NCBI RefSeq assembly: GCF_003605365.2
Contig: NZ_QYTU02000008.1
Location: 31,829 to 95,828, forward strand
Source: Siminovitchia fortis
GTDB lineage: Bacteria; Bacillota; Bacilli; Bacillales; Bacillaceae_C
DNA: 64,000 nt
Direction: 5' to 3'
The position numbers and the translations under genes were made by a program. Under the pieces are notes generated by a model. The model saw only the letters and a program-made list of their open reading frames with translations, made no database searches and had not been told where the DNA came from. Of the stretch, positions 56,351-64,000 are shown piece by piece. Position 1 is the first letter of the stretch, and each line of letters opens with the position of its first letter.

Positions 56351-57049
56351 ATGAAAATTTTACCGGCGATGGACTTGATTGATGGAAAGTGCGTCAGGCT
56401 TTATCAGGGAGATTTCAACCAAACGACACAGGTGGGGAGCGATCCGGAATCTCAGCTTCAAACATTTATCGAAGATGGGGCGGAAATCGTCCATATCGTT
56501 GATTTGGACGGGGCCCGTTCGGGGAAGCCCGACCAGCTTGAATTGATTTCAAAGCTTTGTGCCAAATCGACTGTGCCTATCCAGATTGGAGGCGGTATCC
56601 GCAACCTTGAAACCGTCAAGGCATACGTTGAAGCAGGTGCCGAGCGTGTCGTTATTGGTACGGCAGCAGTCGAGGATGAAGATTTTTTAAAAGAAGCATT
56701 GAAAGATTACAAGAAAAACATCGTCATCGGAATTGATGCCCGCAATGAAAAGGTGGCTGTATCCGGGTGGGAAACTGAGACGGAAGTGGATTACATCGAG
56801 TTCGCCAAAAAGATGGAGGAGCTCGGAATAGAAACGATCGTTTTCACAGATATTTCAAAGGACGGCACGATGCAGGGCCCGAATCTCGAACAGTTGAAAA
56901 AGATCAACGATGCAGTCGGATGTAAAATTGTCGCTTCAGGAGGAATCAGAAACGAGGCTGACCTCGATGCGGTTGCACAACTTGGCATTGAGGAAGCGAT
57001 TGTCGGAAAGGCAATGTATGAAGGCACGGTAAAATTAAGGAGGTCATGA
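56351..57049 (+). CDS. hisA: ProFAR isomerase HisA
   Basis: This 232-residue TIM barrel isomerises ProFAR to PRFAR. The motifs ILPAMDLIDGKCVRLYQGDF, QIGGGIRNLETV and VIGIDARNEKVAVSGW contain the two catalytic Asp residues of the half-barrel pair (Asp in AMDLIDG; Asp in FTDISKDGTMQGPN). ATG at 56351 follows CAGGAGGAACCA. Confidence 0.93.
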   Translation: MKILPAMDLIDGKCVRLYQGDFNQTTQVGSDPESQLQTFIEDGAEIVHIVDLDGARSGKPDQLELISKLCAKSTVPIQIGGGIRNLETVKAYVEAGAERVVIGTAAVEDEDFLKEALKDYKKNIVIGIDARNEKVAVSGWETETEVDYIEFAKKMEELGIETIVFTDISKDGTMQGPNLEQLKKINDAVGCKIVASGGIRNEADLDAVAQLGIEEAIVGKAMYEGTVKLRRS

Positions 57050-57052
57050 AAG

Positions 57053-57808
57053 ATGAAAAAAATTATTCCTTGTTTAGACGTAAAAGATGGGCAAGTGGTG
57101 AAAGGAATCAATTTTGAAGGGCTTCGCCTAATGGGCGACCCGGTGGAGATGGCCTCGAATTATTCGAAAAATGGTGCAGATGAATTGGTGCTTTTGGATA
57201 TTTCGGCTACGACCGAAGGAAGAGATACGATGGTGGATGTTGTAAAAAGGGTGGCTGAAAACATTTCGATTCCTTTTGCCGTCGGCGGCGGGATCAAAAC
57301 ATTGGATGATATCTCCCGGGTTCTCGGTGCAGGTGCGGATAAAGTAGGGATCAATTCGGCTGCCGTGGACCGTCCTGAACTGATCAAGGAAGCGGCGGAA
57401 AAATTCGGTTCCGAAAAGATCGTCGCGGCAGTGGATGCCAAGCAATTCCCGGATGGCTCATGGCATGTTATGACCCACGGCGGCATGAAGGATGCCGGAC
57501 TGGATGCCGTGCAGTGGTCCAAAATGCTTGAAGAGCTGGGAGCAGGTGAAATTTTACTGACGAGTGTTGATCGTGATGGCATGAAAGACGGGTATGATTT
57601 GGAATTGACAAAAGCGATTGTCGATGCGGTTGACATTCCGGTTACGGCTTCCGGCGGCTGCGGCAATGCAGGGCACATCGTCGAAGTGTTTGAAAAGACG
57701 GACTGCGCCTCGGCATTGGCGGCCTCCATTTTTCACGAAAATACCGTCAGCATTTCCGAAGTGAAAAAGCTGTGCAGCGAGCAGGGAGTGAACGTCAGTG
57801 ACTCCTGA
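57053..57808 (+). CDS. hisF: Imidazole glycerol phosphate synthase cyclase subunit HisF (variant)
   Basis: This 251-residue TIM barrel uses ammonia and PRFAR to make IGP and AICAR. It has [40 protein letters not shown] and [13 protein letters not shown]. It departs from usual HisF in places: the channel-gate arginine (Thermotoga R5) is Lys (MKKIIPC), the LRDxGDP motif is LRLMGDP, and DGTKxGYD is DGMKDGYD. No hisH partner is encoded in the operon, so the ammonia source is unclear. ATG follows TAAGGAGGTCATGAAAG at the hisA end. Confidence 0.9.
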   Translation: MKKIIPCLDVKDGQVVKGINFEGLRLMGDPVEMASNYSKNGADELVLLDISATTEGRDTMVDVVKRVAENISIPFAVGGGIKTLDDISRVLGAGADKVGINSAAVDRPELIKEAAEKFGSEKIVAAVDAKQFPDGSWHVMTHGGMKDAGLDAVQWSKMLEELGAGEILLTSVDRDGMKDGYDLELTKAIVDAVDIPVTASGGCGNAGHIVEVFEKTDCASALAASIFHENTVSISEVKKLCSEQGVNVSDS

Positions 57809-58448
57809 TTTTTCCAAGGGGCTGCTTCCGGCAATCGTCGTTGATGACAAGAGCGGTGAAGTACTAATGCTCGCCTACATGGACGAGACAGCTTTTAACA
57901 AAACAGTGGAAACAAAGGAAACGTGGTTTTATTCCAGATCCCGCAAGGAATATTGGAATAAAGGTGCGACATCCGGAAACAAGCAGCGGGTCAAATCCAT
58001 CCAGGCGGATTGCGACGGTGATACTTTGCTGGTCAGGGTTGACCCGCTCGGCCCTGCCTGCCATACAGGTGAAAAATCATGCTTCTTTGACACAATTGAA
58101 GGCGATCATGAAGAACTGCCTTTGTCATCGGTGCTTTTCTCTCTTGATGAAGAAATAAAAGACAGAAAAGCAGAGCCTGTTGAAGGATCATATACCGCTT
58201 ATTTATTTGAAAAAGGCACAGATAAAATCGCCAAGAAGCTAATTGAAGAAGCAGGCGAAGTCATTATAGCAGCTAAAAACAAGGACAAAGAAGAGCTTGT
58301 CAATGAATTTGGCGATCTTTTTTACCATTGCCTCGTTCTGATGGCGGATCAAAATGTGCCGCTTGAAGCTGTATTGGCAGAACTGCGGAACCGCTCATCC
58401 AAAAAAGGGAACTTAAAAAAAGAGCGGCGAGAAATTGAAAACTGGTAA
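57798..58448 (+). CDS. hisI: Bifunctional PRA-CH/PRA-PH enzyme HisIE
   Basis: This 216-residue fusion performs steps 2 and 3. The N-terminal PRAMP cyclohydrolase has [32 protein letters not shown] and [12 protein letters not shown] (zinc cysteines). The C-terminal PRATP pyrophosphohydrolase has [15 protein letters not shown] and [12 protein letters not shown]. The GTG start overlaps hisF by 11 bp; it is the last gene of the operon, followed by a terminator. Confidence 0.95.
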   Translation: MTPDFSKGLLPAIVVDDKSGEVLMLAYMDETAFNKTVETKETWFYSRSRKEYWNKGATSGNKQRVKSIQADCDGDTLLVRVDPLGPACHTGEKSCFFDTIEGDHEELPLSSVLFSLDEEIKDRKAEPVEGSYTAYLFEKGTDKIAKKLIEEAGEVIIAAKNKDKEELVNEFGDLFYHCLVLMADQNVPLEAVLAELRNRSSKKGNLKKERREIENW

Positions 58449-58454
58449 ATGGAA

Positions 58455-58492
58455 CAGGTGAGGGAACCACTGACTCCTTCACCTGATTTTTT
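58455..58492 (+). terminator. Intrinsic terminator of the his operon
   Basis: CAGGTGA and TCACCTG form the stem with an inner GGA/TCC pair, followed by ATTTTTTGG, 7 bp after the stop. Confidence 0.85.
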
Positions 58493-58617
58493 GGGGTATT
58501 CGGATGATCGGGTGGAATCACATGGTTGATTGGAATATTATACTAACTTTAAATGGTTAGTAGATGGTATCATTTAACGATAAACGGGCGTTTGTGGATT
58601 CAATTAAAACTTTGAAT

Positions 58618-58968
58618 CTATTTTATCCGCTTTCGCTTTGAACGTGCAGGCAGAATGTTAATGACATCAACGTCACCATCATCTTCATAAACCACATAAA
58701 AAATCACATAATTTAACATTCGGTGTCGACTTTTTCCGTAGGTAAGACAACGAAAACATTTAAAATCTCCCTGCTCAACTAACCTTCCTGCATACGGAAA
58801 AGAAGATAACAGTCGATCAATTTCATCGATCATGTTATCTTCTTTAGTAAACCACCATTCAAGTACATCTTCTCCTTGCTCCGCAAAGAAGGCTTGGATT
58901 TGATCCAGACACCTGTTAAATTCTTTTGTAAAATGAACCGAAAACCTCCGGTTACCTTCTTTGGTTAT
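58618..58968 (-). CDS. RelE/ParE-like toxin candidate without a standard start codon
   Basis: The frame is open for ~116 codons and reads like a type II toxin: RRFSVHFTKEFNRCLDQIQ, LLSSFPYAGRLVEQGDFKC and the strand pattern MLNYVIFYVVYEDDGDVDVINILPAR typical of the RelE/ParE fold. No ATG, GTG or TTG exists in frame until residue 46. The only well-placed candidate is ATA at 58968, 7 bp after AAAGGAG inside the antitoxin gene's end. Starting at the ATG at 58833 would remove the N-terminal third of the fold. It overlaps the upstream antitoxin-like gene by 17 bp, as TA pairs do. It could be an unusual start or an inactivated toxin. Confidence 0.55.
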   Translation of the reverse strand: MTKEGNRRFSVHFTKEFNRCLDQIQAFFAEQGEDVLEWWFTKEDNMIDEIDRLLSSFPYAGRLVEQGDFKCFRCLTYGKSRHRMLNYVIFYVVYEDDGDVDVINILPARSKRKRIK

Positions 58969-59218
58969 GCCGCAACTCCTTTAACTCTTTCGCGGTATAA
59001 CGTTTCATATCTGGATTGTTAAGATAACGTTGTAGTGATTCCTTTAATTCTGGGTATTCTTCGATTTCCTGAGCCAGGTTGTTGGGGTTTTCATCTATGG
59101 AAGGCGTATCATGTGCCTCCAAAGAGAATAGTTTTCCATCGGCAACAAACATTGCCGAATTTTTATCATTCAAGGCGTTTGCGATTTCTTCTTTCGCATT
59201 CTTGCTTAATGCGCACAT
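58952..59218 (-). CDS. Antitoxin-like small protein upstream of the toxin candidate
   Basis: This 88-residue, mostly charged protein (MCALSKNAKEEIANALNDK, EYPELKESLQRYL, YTAKELKELRHNQRR) has a basic C terminus. The ATG follows a very good site, GAGGTGATGAATA. Its end overlaps the RelE/ParE-like frame, giving a two-gene antitoxin-toxin order. I do not recognise the antitoxin family; the assignment rests on size and context. Confidence 0.55.
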   Translation of the reverse strand: MCALSKNAKEEIANALNDKNSAMFVADGKLFSLEAHDTPSIDENPNNLAQEIEEYPELKESLQRYLNNPDMKRYTAKELKELRHNQRR

Positions 59219-59315
59219 TATTCATCACCTCGAAAGTTTCGTTTTTTATTTTCTTTATTATAACACAGTAGGGGAGCATCCCGAACATCATCAAATCATT
59301 TTGGGCCCTTTCACA

Positions 59316-59353
59316 TAAAAAGCCCCCCAATGACCAGCTCATCATTGAGGGGA
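59316..59353 (-). terminator. Intrinsic terminator of the alcohol dehydrogenase gene
   Basis: On the minus strand CTCCCCTCAATGA pairs with TCATTGGGGGG (one mismatch), followed by CTTTTTATG. Confidence 0.8.
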
Positions 59354-59362
59354 GACTCCTAT

Positions 59363-60496
59363 TTATGGTTTCAATACCACTTTTATACAATCATCCTCAT
59401 GGTCATTGAATATTTGGTACGCATGCGGAGCCTCTTCAAGCGGGAGCTTGTGCGTAATGATTTCCGTTGGATCGAATTGTTCATCCATGATTTTTTCATA
59501 TAGCTCCGGCATGAGGTGGACGACAGGAGCCTGTCCCATTTTTAATGAGATATTTCTTGAGAAAAAATCGCCTAATGGAAACATGTTATAGTTCATGCCG
59601 TAGACTCCCGTGAGCTGGATCGTACCAAATTTCCGGACGGCTTTCGCAGCGATTTGGATTGCGCCCATCGTACCGCCTTGCAGCATCAATTTCTGGCCGA
59701 TTTTTTCAAGGGGAGACTTCTTACCGTCCATCCCGACACAATCGATGATAACGTCAGCACCGCCCCCGGTCAGCTCCTTCAATTCAAGCCCCATGTCATC
59801 ATGAGCTGTAAAATCAAAACCTTCAACGTTATTTGTTTTTTTGGCATGTTCAAGACGGTAGGGCACATGATCGACTGCAATGACCCGGCCGGCTCCCTCC
59901 ATCCATGCGAATTTCTGTGTCATTAAACCGACAGGCCCACACCCGAGTACAACAACTGTATCCCCTTTTTTAACACCGGCATTTTTCACGCTCCAATAGG
60001 CGGTTGGCAGCACATCTGATAAAAAGAGCAATGATTCATCTTCAAGCTCGCATGACTCCGGAACGGCAAAGGGGAGAAAGTTTCCAAAAGGCACACGCAG
60101 CATTTCCGCCTGGCCGCCGGCATAATCACCGAACCATTCGGAGTATCCAAAATAGCCGCCTGTATCTTCGATGTCATTTACGTTATCGCATTGGCTTTCC
60201 ATATTATTTTTGCAATAAAAACAGGTGCCGCAGGCAACTGTAAACGGAATGATCACCCGGTCCCCTTTTTTCACCTTTGTCACTTCAGGACCGGCCTCTT
60301 CCACAATCCCCATCGGTTCATGCCCAACGATGTAATCATCCCTCAGCTTGATGTTGCCCAGGTAAAGATGGAGGTCCGATCCGCATATGGCCGTGGACGT
60401 TATTCGTACGATGATATCGTCCGGCCTTTCTATCTTGGGATCTTCCACGTTTTTGACTTTCATATTTTTGATGCCCTGGTAAGTTACGGCCTTCAA
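59363..60496 (-). CDS. Zinc-dependent alcohol dehydrogenase (formaldehyde-dehydrogenase-like)
   Basis: This 377-residue medium-chain dehydrogenase has the catalytic zinc ligands in TAICGSDLHLYLG and VGHEPMGIVEEAG. The structural-zinc loop is CGTCFYCKNNMESQC and the Rossmann motif VVLGCGPVGLMTQKFAW. The extended C-terminal half and the motif set fit the glutathione-independent formaldehyde dehydrogenase/YycR-like branch, but the substrate is not shown. ATG is preceded by AAAAGGGTGTGTAGCG on the minus strand. It appears monocistronic. Confidence 0.88.
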   Translation of the reverse strand: MKAVTYQGIKNMKVKNVEDPKIERPDDIIVRITSTAICGSDLHLYLGNIKLRDDYIVGHEPMGIVEEAGPEVTKVKKGDRVIIPFTVACGTCFYCKNNMESQCDNVNDIEDTGGYFGYSEWFGDYAGGQAEMLRVPFGNFLPFAVPESCELEDESLLFLSDVLPTAYWSVKNAGVKKGDTVVVLGCGPVGLMTQKFAWMEGAGRVIAVDHVPYRLEHAKKTNNVEGFDFTAHDDMGLELKELTGGGADVIIDCVGMDGKKSPLEKIGQKLMLQGGTMGAIQIAAKAVRKFGTIQLTGVYGMNYNMFPLGDFFSRNISLKMGQAPVVHLMPELYEKIMDEQFDPTEIITHKLPLEEAPHAYQIFNDHEDDCIKVVLKP

Positions 60497-60615
60497 TCGC
60501 TACACACCCTTTTAAAAATTTATGCTTAGGATGCCCAATTGGTAACAGAACATGTGAATGGATGCATGTTTCCATTGCCAATACAAATAATAATTTCAGG
60601 AATGGAGTTGATGGA

Positions 60616-61206
60616 ATGAATCTGATTTGGGAGCCGCTCGTAATTCTTATTGGCGGATTGTTTTTACTGAAAATTACGGGAAGAAAAGCGATTGCCCAAA
60701 TGACCATGCCTCAGTTGATTGTCATGCTTTCATTAGGAACGATCCTTGTTCAGCCCATTGCGCATAAGGGGGTCGTACGTACGCTGGTGGTTGTCGGTAT
60801 ATTCGTTGTCACTCTATTTTTGCTTGAATACCTTCAGGTAAAAATAAATGGCGCTGAAAAAATTTTCACGGGGAAATCCAAAGTGGTGATTGAAAATGGA
60901 ACCATCAATGTGTCTGAACTTCAAAAGCTCCGATTGAGCGTTGATCAACTGGAAATGAGATTGAGATTGAACGGCATCAGCAAAGTGGATGATATAAAAA
61001 CAGCAACGATTGAGCCGAACGGAGAGCTCGGATATGAATTGAAGGACGAAGCCAAACCGCTCACAAAGAAAGATTTTCAAAAGCTGATGGATGAGTATAT
61101 GCTTGGTATCAAGGAATCTCAATCAATGGAGCAGCAAAATAGTGCGTCAAACATTTTCACCGAAATACAGGGGGAGCAAAAGAGTAACCCGAAATATTTG
61201 CAATAG
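60616..61206 (+). CDS. YetF-like membrane protein (DUF421)
   Basis: This ~196-residue protein has three N-terminal helices (PLVILIGGLFLLKITGRKA, MPQLIVMLSLGTILVQPIAH, VVGIFVVTLFLLEYLQ). A cytoplasmic YetF domain follows (VVIENGTINVSELQKLRLSV, LRLNGISKVDDIKTATIEPNGEL), as in the YetF/YcaP family of unknown function, some of which affect spore or membrane properties. ATG at 60616 follows AGGAATGGAGTTGATGGA; an upstream in-frame ATG lacks a ribosome site. Confidence 0.85.
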   Translation: MNLIWEPLVILIGGLFLLKITGRKAIAQMTMPQLIVMLSLGTILVQPIAHKGVVRTLVVVGIFVVTLFLLEYLQVKINGAEKIFTGKSKVVIENGTINVSELQKLRLSVDQLEMRLRLNGISKVDDIKTATIEPNGELGYELKDEAKPLTKKDFQKLMDEYMLGIKESQSMEQQNSASNIFTEIQGEQKSNPKYLQ

Positions 61207-61219
61207 AGTATTTGCCAAT

Positions 61220-61257
61220 AAAAAATCAGGAAGGGATTTTTTTCCTTTGCCTGATTG
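61220..61257. terminator. Bidirectional terminator between yetF-like and yitT-like genes
   Basis: AAAAAATCAGG-AAGG pairs with CCTT-CCTGATT around a T-rich loop; on the minus strand the stem is followed by TTTTTTATTG. Confidence 0.75.
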
Positions 61258-61287
61258 GATGTAATGATGGCAGCCTGGGTTTCCTTT

Positions 61288-62178
61288 TCAATGAATACGC
61301 TTCTTCCTTGTCCGGCCGCCGCGCACTTCGGAAATGTTTCCTATTGCAAGAAAAGCGGCGGGATCGTATTCATCGACGATGGATTTGAGTTTCGATTCCT
61401 CCAAACGGGTGATGACACAAAAAATGACCGCTTTATCATTGCCTGTAAAGGCTCCTTCACCTTTCAGATAAGTGACACCCCGCCCAAGCCTTGCCATGAT
61501 GGAGATGCCGATTTCCTCAGCCTTCTCGCTGATGATCCAAGCCGATTTTGATTCATTGAAGCCTTCAACAACCAAATCAATCACTTTTGAAGCGATATAA
61601 TAGGTGATAATTGAATACATCGCGCGATCCCAGCTGAAAATGAAACCGGCAGTAGCAAATATGAAGAAATTGAAGAACATGACAACTTCTCCGACAGAAA
61701 ATGGAAGTTTTTGGCTCATCAAAATCGAGAGAACTTCCGTACCATCTAGAGAACCGCCGGCACGAATCACAATGCCTACGCCTGTCCCTAAAATGATCCC
61801 GCCAAACACAGTATCGAGCAATAAATCATCTGTGACAACATACGCGTTGTGAAGCAGAACTGAAGTTAATGAAAGGACGAATATTCCGTAAAGAGTGGCA
61901 ATTGCAAATGTTTTTCCGATTTGTTTATAACCGAGGTAGACAAACGGGAGGTTTAATACGAAAAGAATAAACCCGACTCTCCAATCTGTTAAATAACTGA
62001 TAATAATCGAAATGCCGGTGATTCCTCCATCCAAAATATTGTTGGGGATTAAGAAAAGTTCAAGCGCAACAGCCATTAGTACGGCTCCGATTGTCACGAA
62101 AATAACTCTCCAAAAAATCGCTCTTTTCGTAAGCTTCCTATGCTGAGTCGTATTCAAAGCAGGATCAACAGTCACCAT
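61288..62178 (-). CDS. YitT-family membrane protein (DUF161 + DUF2179)
   Basis: This ~297-residue protein has five to six membrane helices (VIFVTIGAVLMAVALELFLIPN, GITGISIIISYLTDW, FILFVLNLPFVYLGY and others). A C-terminal cytoplasmic DUF2179 domain follows (SAWIISEKAEEIGISIMARLGRGVTYLKGEGAFTG when read in pieces). It resembles YpjC/YitT/YqfU proteins of unknown function found in several copies in Bacillus. The start at 62178 follows GGAAGGTTGATGGT. Confidence 0.88.
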   Translation of the reverse strand: MVTVDPALNTTQHRKLTKRAIFWRVIFVTIGAVLMAVALELFLIPNNILDGGITGISIIISYLTDWRVGFILFVLNLPFVYLGYKQIGKTFAIATLYGIFVLSLTSVLLHNAYVVTDDLLLDTVFGGIILGTGVGIVIRAGGSLDGTEVLSILMSQKLPFSVGEVVMFFNFFIFATAGFIFSWDRAMYSIITYYIASKVIDLVVEGFNESKSAWIISEKAEEIGISIMARLGRGVTYLKGEGAFTGNDKAVIFCVITRLEESKLKSIVDEYDPAAFLAIGNISEVRGGRTRKKRIH

Positions 62179-62253
62179 ACCATCAACCTTCCAATAAATT
62201 AAATTCAAGTCTATATAAGTTGGGTTATATATTTTTCATACTTTTTAGCCACC

Positions 62254-62381
62254 GTTGATTTCCGTTCCAGGCGGACGCTTTCCGCGGGCGTGGCTTGAGC
62301 CTCCTCGGACGCTTTGCGTTCTGTGGGGTCTCAAGGCTCACGTTTATCCCGCAGGAGTCGCCGCCTTCCACTACAATCAAC
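62254..62381. repeat. Palindromic Bacillaceae-type intergenic repeat
   Basis: This 128-bp GC-rich element is bounded by GTTGATT and AATCAAC. Nested inverted arms follow: CCAGGCGG with CCGCCTTCC, TTGAGCC with GGCTC, plus the characteristic GGACGCTTTCCGCGGGC and CCGCAGGAGTCG blocks. I recall this sequence family in many Bacillaceae intergenic regions, where it behaves like a MITE or structured element. No coding potential. Confidence 0.75.
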
Positions 62382-62401
62382 AAGATCTCTTTCCATCACA
62401 T

Positions 62402-62866
62402 AGAGCGGCCTAAAACAATGTAAAAAAATTAACTCAACTTATATAGAAGCGGACCGTTTTCTCACTTACTTGTCCTACCAAATACGGAGCAAGAAACGCG
62501 GTAATCCAATTCTGCCTACATATCTTTATTTATTAATTTTGAAAAACTTTCTTCTTGAATGCAACCTTTTTTTACCTTTTTCCATAATAAAAAAACAATT
62601 ATGCCGACCAAAGTGTTAGATCGAAGAAAATATAAAATTAAAAAAACGGTGCCAAACAGCACCGACGGTATCGTAATAATGTTGAGTGACAATAAAGTCA
62701 TTTAATTTCTTGTACAATTAATGAATAGGAACTTGTGAAGTTAACAATAAAGTCGTTTGAAAATCAAATCTTTATGCCACAATCGCGCCCGATTGCTGAA
62801 GATCTTTTTTGGATTAAAGCATCAGTTATGATTAGTGACTCTTAAAGAATCGCATCATTATTAAAA
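62402..62866. other. 465-bp interval without a gene
   Basis: The interval is A/T-rich with no convincing coding frame. It contains a strong minus-strand terminator (62638-62664) inside the only sizeable open frame and a direct repeat of AACAATAAAGTC-like words (62688 and 62744). Nothing else is recognised. Confidence 0.4.
62638..62664 (-). terminator. Minus-strand terminator downstream of the VOC gene
   Basis: On the minus strand CGGTGC and GCACCG form a stem with loop TGTTTG, followed by TTTTTTTAA. The nearest upstream minus-strand gene is the VOC protein, about 200 bp away. Confidence 0.7.
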
Positions 62867-63247
62867 TTATCCAATACTCTCATAGATTTCAATTAGCGAC
62901 CCATCAGGATCTCTAAAATGAGCTACTTTAATTCCCCATCTTTCTTGTGCAGTAGGCTTTGTTATGAATTCAACCTTTTCTTTTAATTCCTTATATTTCT
63001 CTTCAACATTATCGACCTTGAAAATTAAAGCAATTCTATCAGACTTATGAATATGAGATACCTGTGCACCTATAGTTTCAAGCATTTGTTTCCGTTCAAA
63101 TAGCCCTAAAGAACAACCACTGAACTTGAATTCTGCATATAAAGTTTCTTCGTCTCCCCACGATACTTCGAAACCTAAAACATCTCTATAAAATAAGAAA
63201 CATTCTTTATAATTGTCTACTAATAAACGGGTGTGTGTTAGCTCCAA
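62867..63247 (-). CDS. VOC-superfamily (glyoxalase/bleomycin-resistance) protein
   Basis: This 126-residue protein has the two beta-alpha-beta-beta-beta units of the vicinal-oxygen-chelate fold: TRLLVDNYKECFLFYRDVLGFEV, then IALIFKVDNVEEKYKELKEK and GIKVAHFRDPDGSLIEIYE. The C-terminal Glu of the metal site is present (LIEIYE). Function could be lyase, dioxygenase or antibiotic binding; nothing nearby decides. The TTG start follows ATGGAGTGATTTCG. It is A/T-rich and 24 bp downstream of the AlkZ-related gene, so they are probably co-transcribed. Confidence 0.85.
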   Translation of the reverse strand: MELTHTRLLVDNYKECFLFYRDVLGFEVSWGDEETLYAEFKFSGCSLGLFERKQMLETIGAQVSHIHKSDRIALIFKVDNVEEKYKELKEKVEFITKPTAQERWGIKVAHFRDPDGSLIEIYESIG

Positions 63248-63271
63248 ACGAAATCACTCCATTTCATCTCT

Positions 63272-63946
63272 TTACTTGAATATTTTTTCAAATTTCTTTA
63301 CCGATTCATTACTGCATAAATTTGAAAAATGAGTTATAAGAAATTTCTTTGCTTCTTTTTTATCTGTATTAAAAGTGTCTATTCTATTTCTTCTTGCCCA
63401 AGAATCATAAGTCTCAAAAGCTGTACTGCTCCAACCGTTCTTTTCACCATTGTCATTTTTTTTCTCCTTTATGCCTGAAATTACAATATCCATTGATCCT
63501 TGCAATTCTAATAATGCGTTCTCAAATATCCTTTTTTTATCACTTTCCTTTAGGCCTGCTTTTATTCTTAATGCCCTTGTGTCTATCCCTTCCTCTTGGG
63601 TAATTGTTTTGTATATATCAAATGCTTCTTTCGATATGTTTCCATTAAAATAGCGTTCCTCAACGGACTCAGCATAGCCTAAAACCCTTTTTACATATGG
63701 AAGAAGCTGACGGGAAACCAACACTGATTTTTTCTTAATGAATTTACCGTATCCCGCAACTCCGTCAGTTGAAAATTTTGTCCTCCAAATCCAAGGATCA
63801 AACTCTGTTTCTGAATGCCAATGCTCTGATAAAGTTATGGTATTTAAAGAAGGGAAATCAGGTATTAATGGGGCAAGAGGAAGTAAACCAATCTCTTCTA
63901 ATACACCTATGGCTTCCTCATATGTTTTCACTTTATATTCCTTCAA
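63272..63946 (-). CDS. AlkZ-related hypothetical protein
   Basis: This ~224-residue protein contains SEHWHSETEFDPWIWRTKF and GVAGYGKFIKKKSVLVSRQL. I recall the EFDPWxWR...GKFF/GYGKF pattern from Bacillus proteins annotated as AlkZ-related (DNA glycosylase-like winged-helix proteins), but activity is unproven. The TTG at 63946 follows TATAAAGGAGATAAC, a strong ribosome site; a longer start at 63982 has none. The sequence is A/T-rich, like the VOC gene it precedes. Confidence 0.6.
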   Translation of the reverse strand: MKEYKVKTYEEAIGVLEEIGLLPLAPLIPDFPSLNTITLSEHWHSETEFDPWIWRTKFSTDGVAGYGKFIKKKSVLVSRQLLPYVKRVLGYAESVEERYFNGNISKEAFDIYKTITQEEGIDTRALRIKAGLKESDKKRIFENALLELQGSMDIVISGIKEKKNDNGEKNGWSSTAFETYDSWARRNRIDTFNTDKKEAKKFLITHFSNLCSNESVKKFEKIFK

Positions 63947-64000
63947 TTTGTTATCTCCTTTATAAAAATTGACCACTAGCATTGCATTAATTGAAATTAG

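Noticed and set aside
62516..62701. A 61-codon minus-strand frame with a hydrophobic segment
   Set aside because: A strong intrinsic terminator with a T7 tract (62638-62664, minus) lies inside it, and it has no convincing ribosome site; the hydrophobic stretch is partly the translated T-tract.

Overview
The window is a stretch of chromosome from a low-to-mid GC, endospore-forming-type Bacillaceae (a Bacillus/Cytobacillus/Mesobacillus-like organism). This rests on gene content and signals, not on a database match: a stressosome RsbR-like protein, a FbpA-like small protein, a serine T-box, a preQ1 riboswitch, cre-like sites, a YtrA-type ABC operon, a HisZ/short-HisG histidine operon, frequent TTG/GTG starts with strong AGGAGG-type ribosome sites, and the GC-rich palindromic intergenic repeat common in Bacillaceae.

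Layout. 1-9.5 kb: end of an EamA transporter, a D-2-hydroxyacid dehydrogenase, an RsbR-like STAS protein, preQ1-controlled queT, an MFS exporter, an FbpA-like protein, an AlsT-type Na+/amino-acid symporter and a complete IS3-family (IS150-type) element with a canonical A-AAA-AAG frameshift site. 9.5-21 kb: a cre-associated acyl-CoA ligase, then a pyrimidine reductive-degradation cluster (preT, preA, dihydropyrimidinase, NCS1 permease, a small unknown protein, an M20 carbamoyl-amino-acid hydrolase) and a HAD hydrolase. 21-24 kb (minus strand): a serine T-box leader reading AGC, a class V aminotransferase and serA. 24-31 kb: a TPR protein with a degenerate GTPase-like domain, mgsA, a 52-bp tandem array, a NERD protein and a short FtsH paralogue. 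31-36 kb: a lipoprotein/two-component/YtkA-like lipoprotein group and tRNA-Ser(CGA) and tRNA-Thr(CGT). 36-39 kb (minus): hom-thrC-thrB. 39-46 kb: an alpha/beta hydrolase, a 3-methyladenine glycosylase, another 52-bp array and a YtrA-type operon with its probable operator. 46-51 kb: oppABCDF. 51-58 kb: hisZ-G-D-C-B-A-F-IE, with no hisH. 58-64 kb: a toxin/antitoxin-like pair, a zinc alcohol dehydrogenase, YetF-like and YitT-like membrane proteins, a palindromic repeat, a VOC protein and an AlkZ-related protein.

How the genes work together. Three amino-acid pathways (serine, threonine, histidine) lie near peptide import and Na+/amino-acid symport. The pyrimidine cluster should carry uracil/thymine to beta-alanine-type products with its own permease. 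Features most worth follow-up are three separate tandem arrays that all have a 52-bp period (two of one sequence family with compensatory changes in predicted stems), the missing hisH beside a HisF with a substituted gate residue, the non-SerC aminotransferase under serine T-box control, the TPR/pseudo-GTPase-like protein, and a toxin-like gene with no normal start codon.
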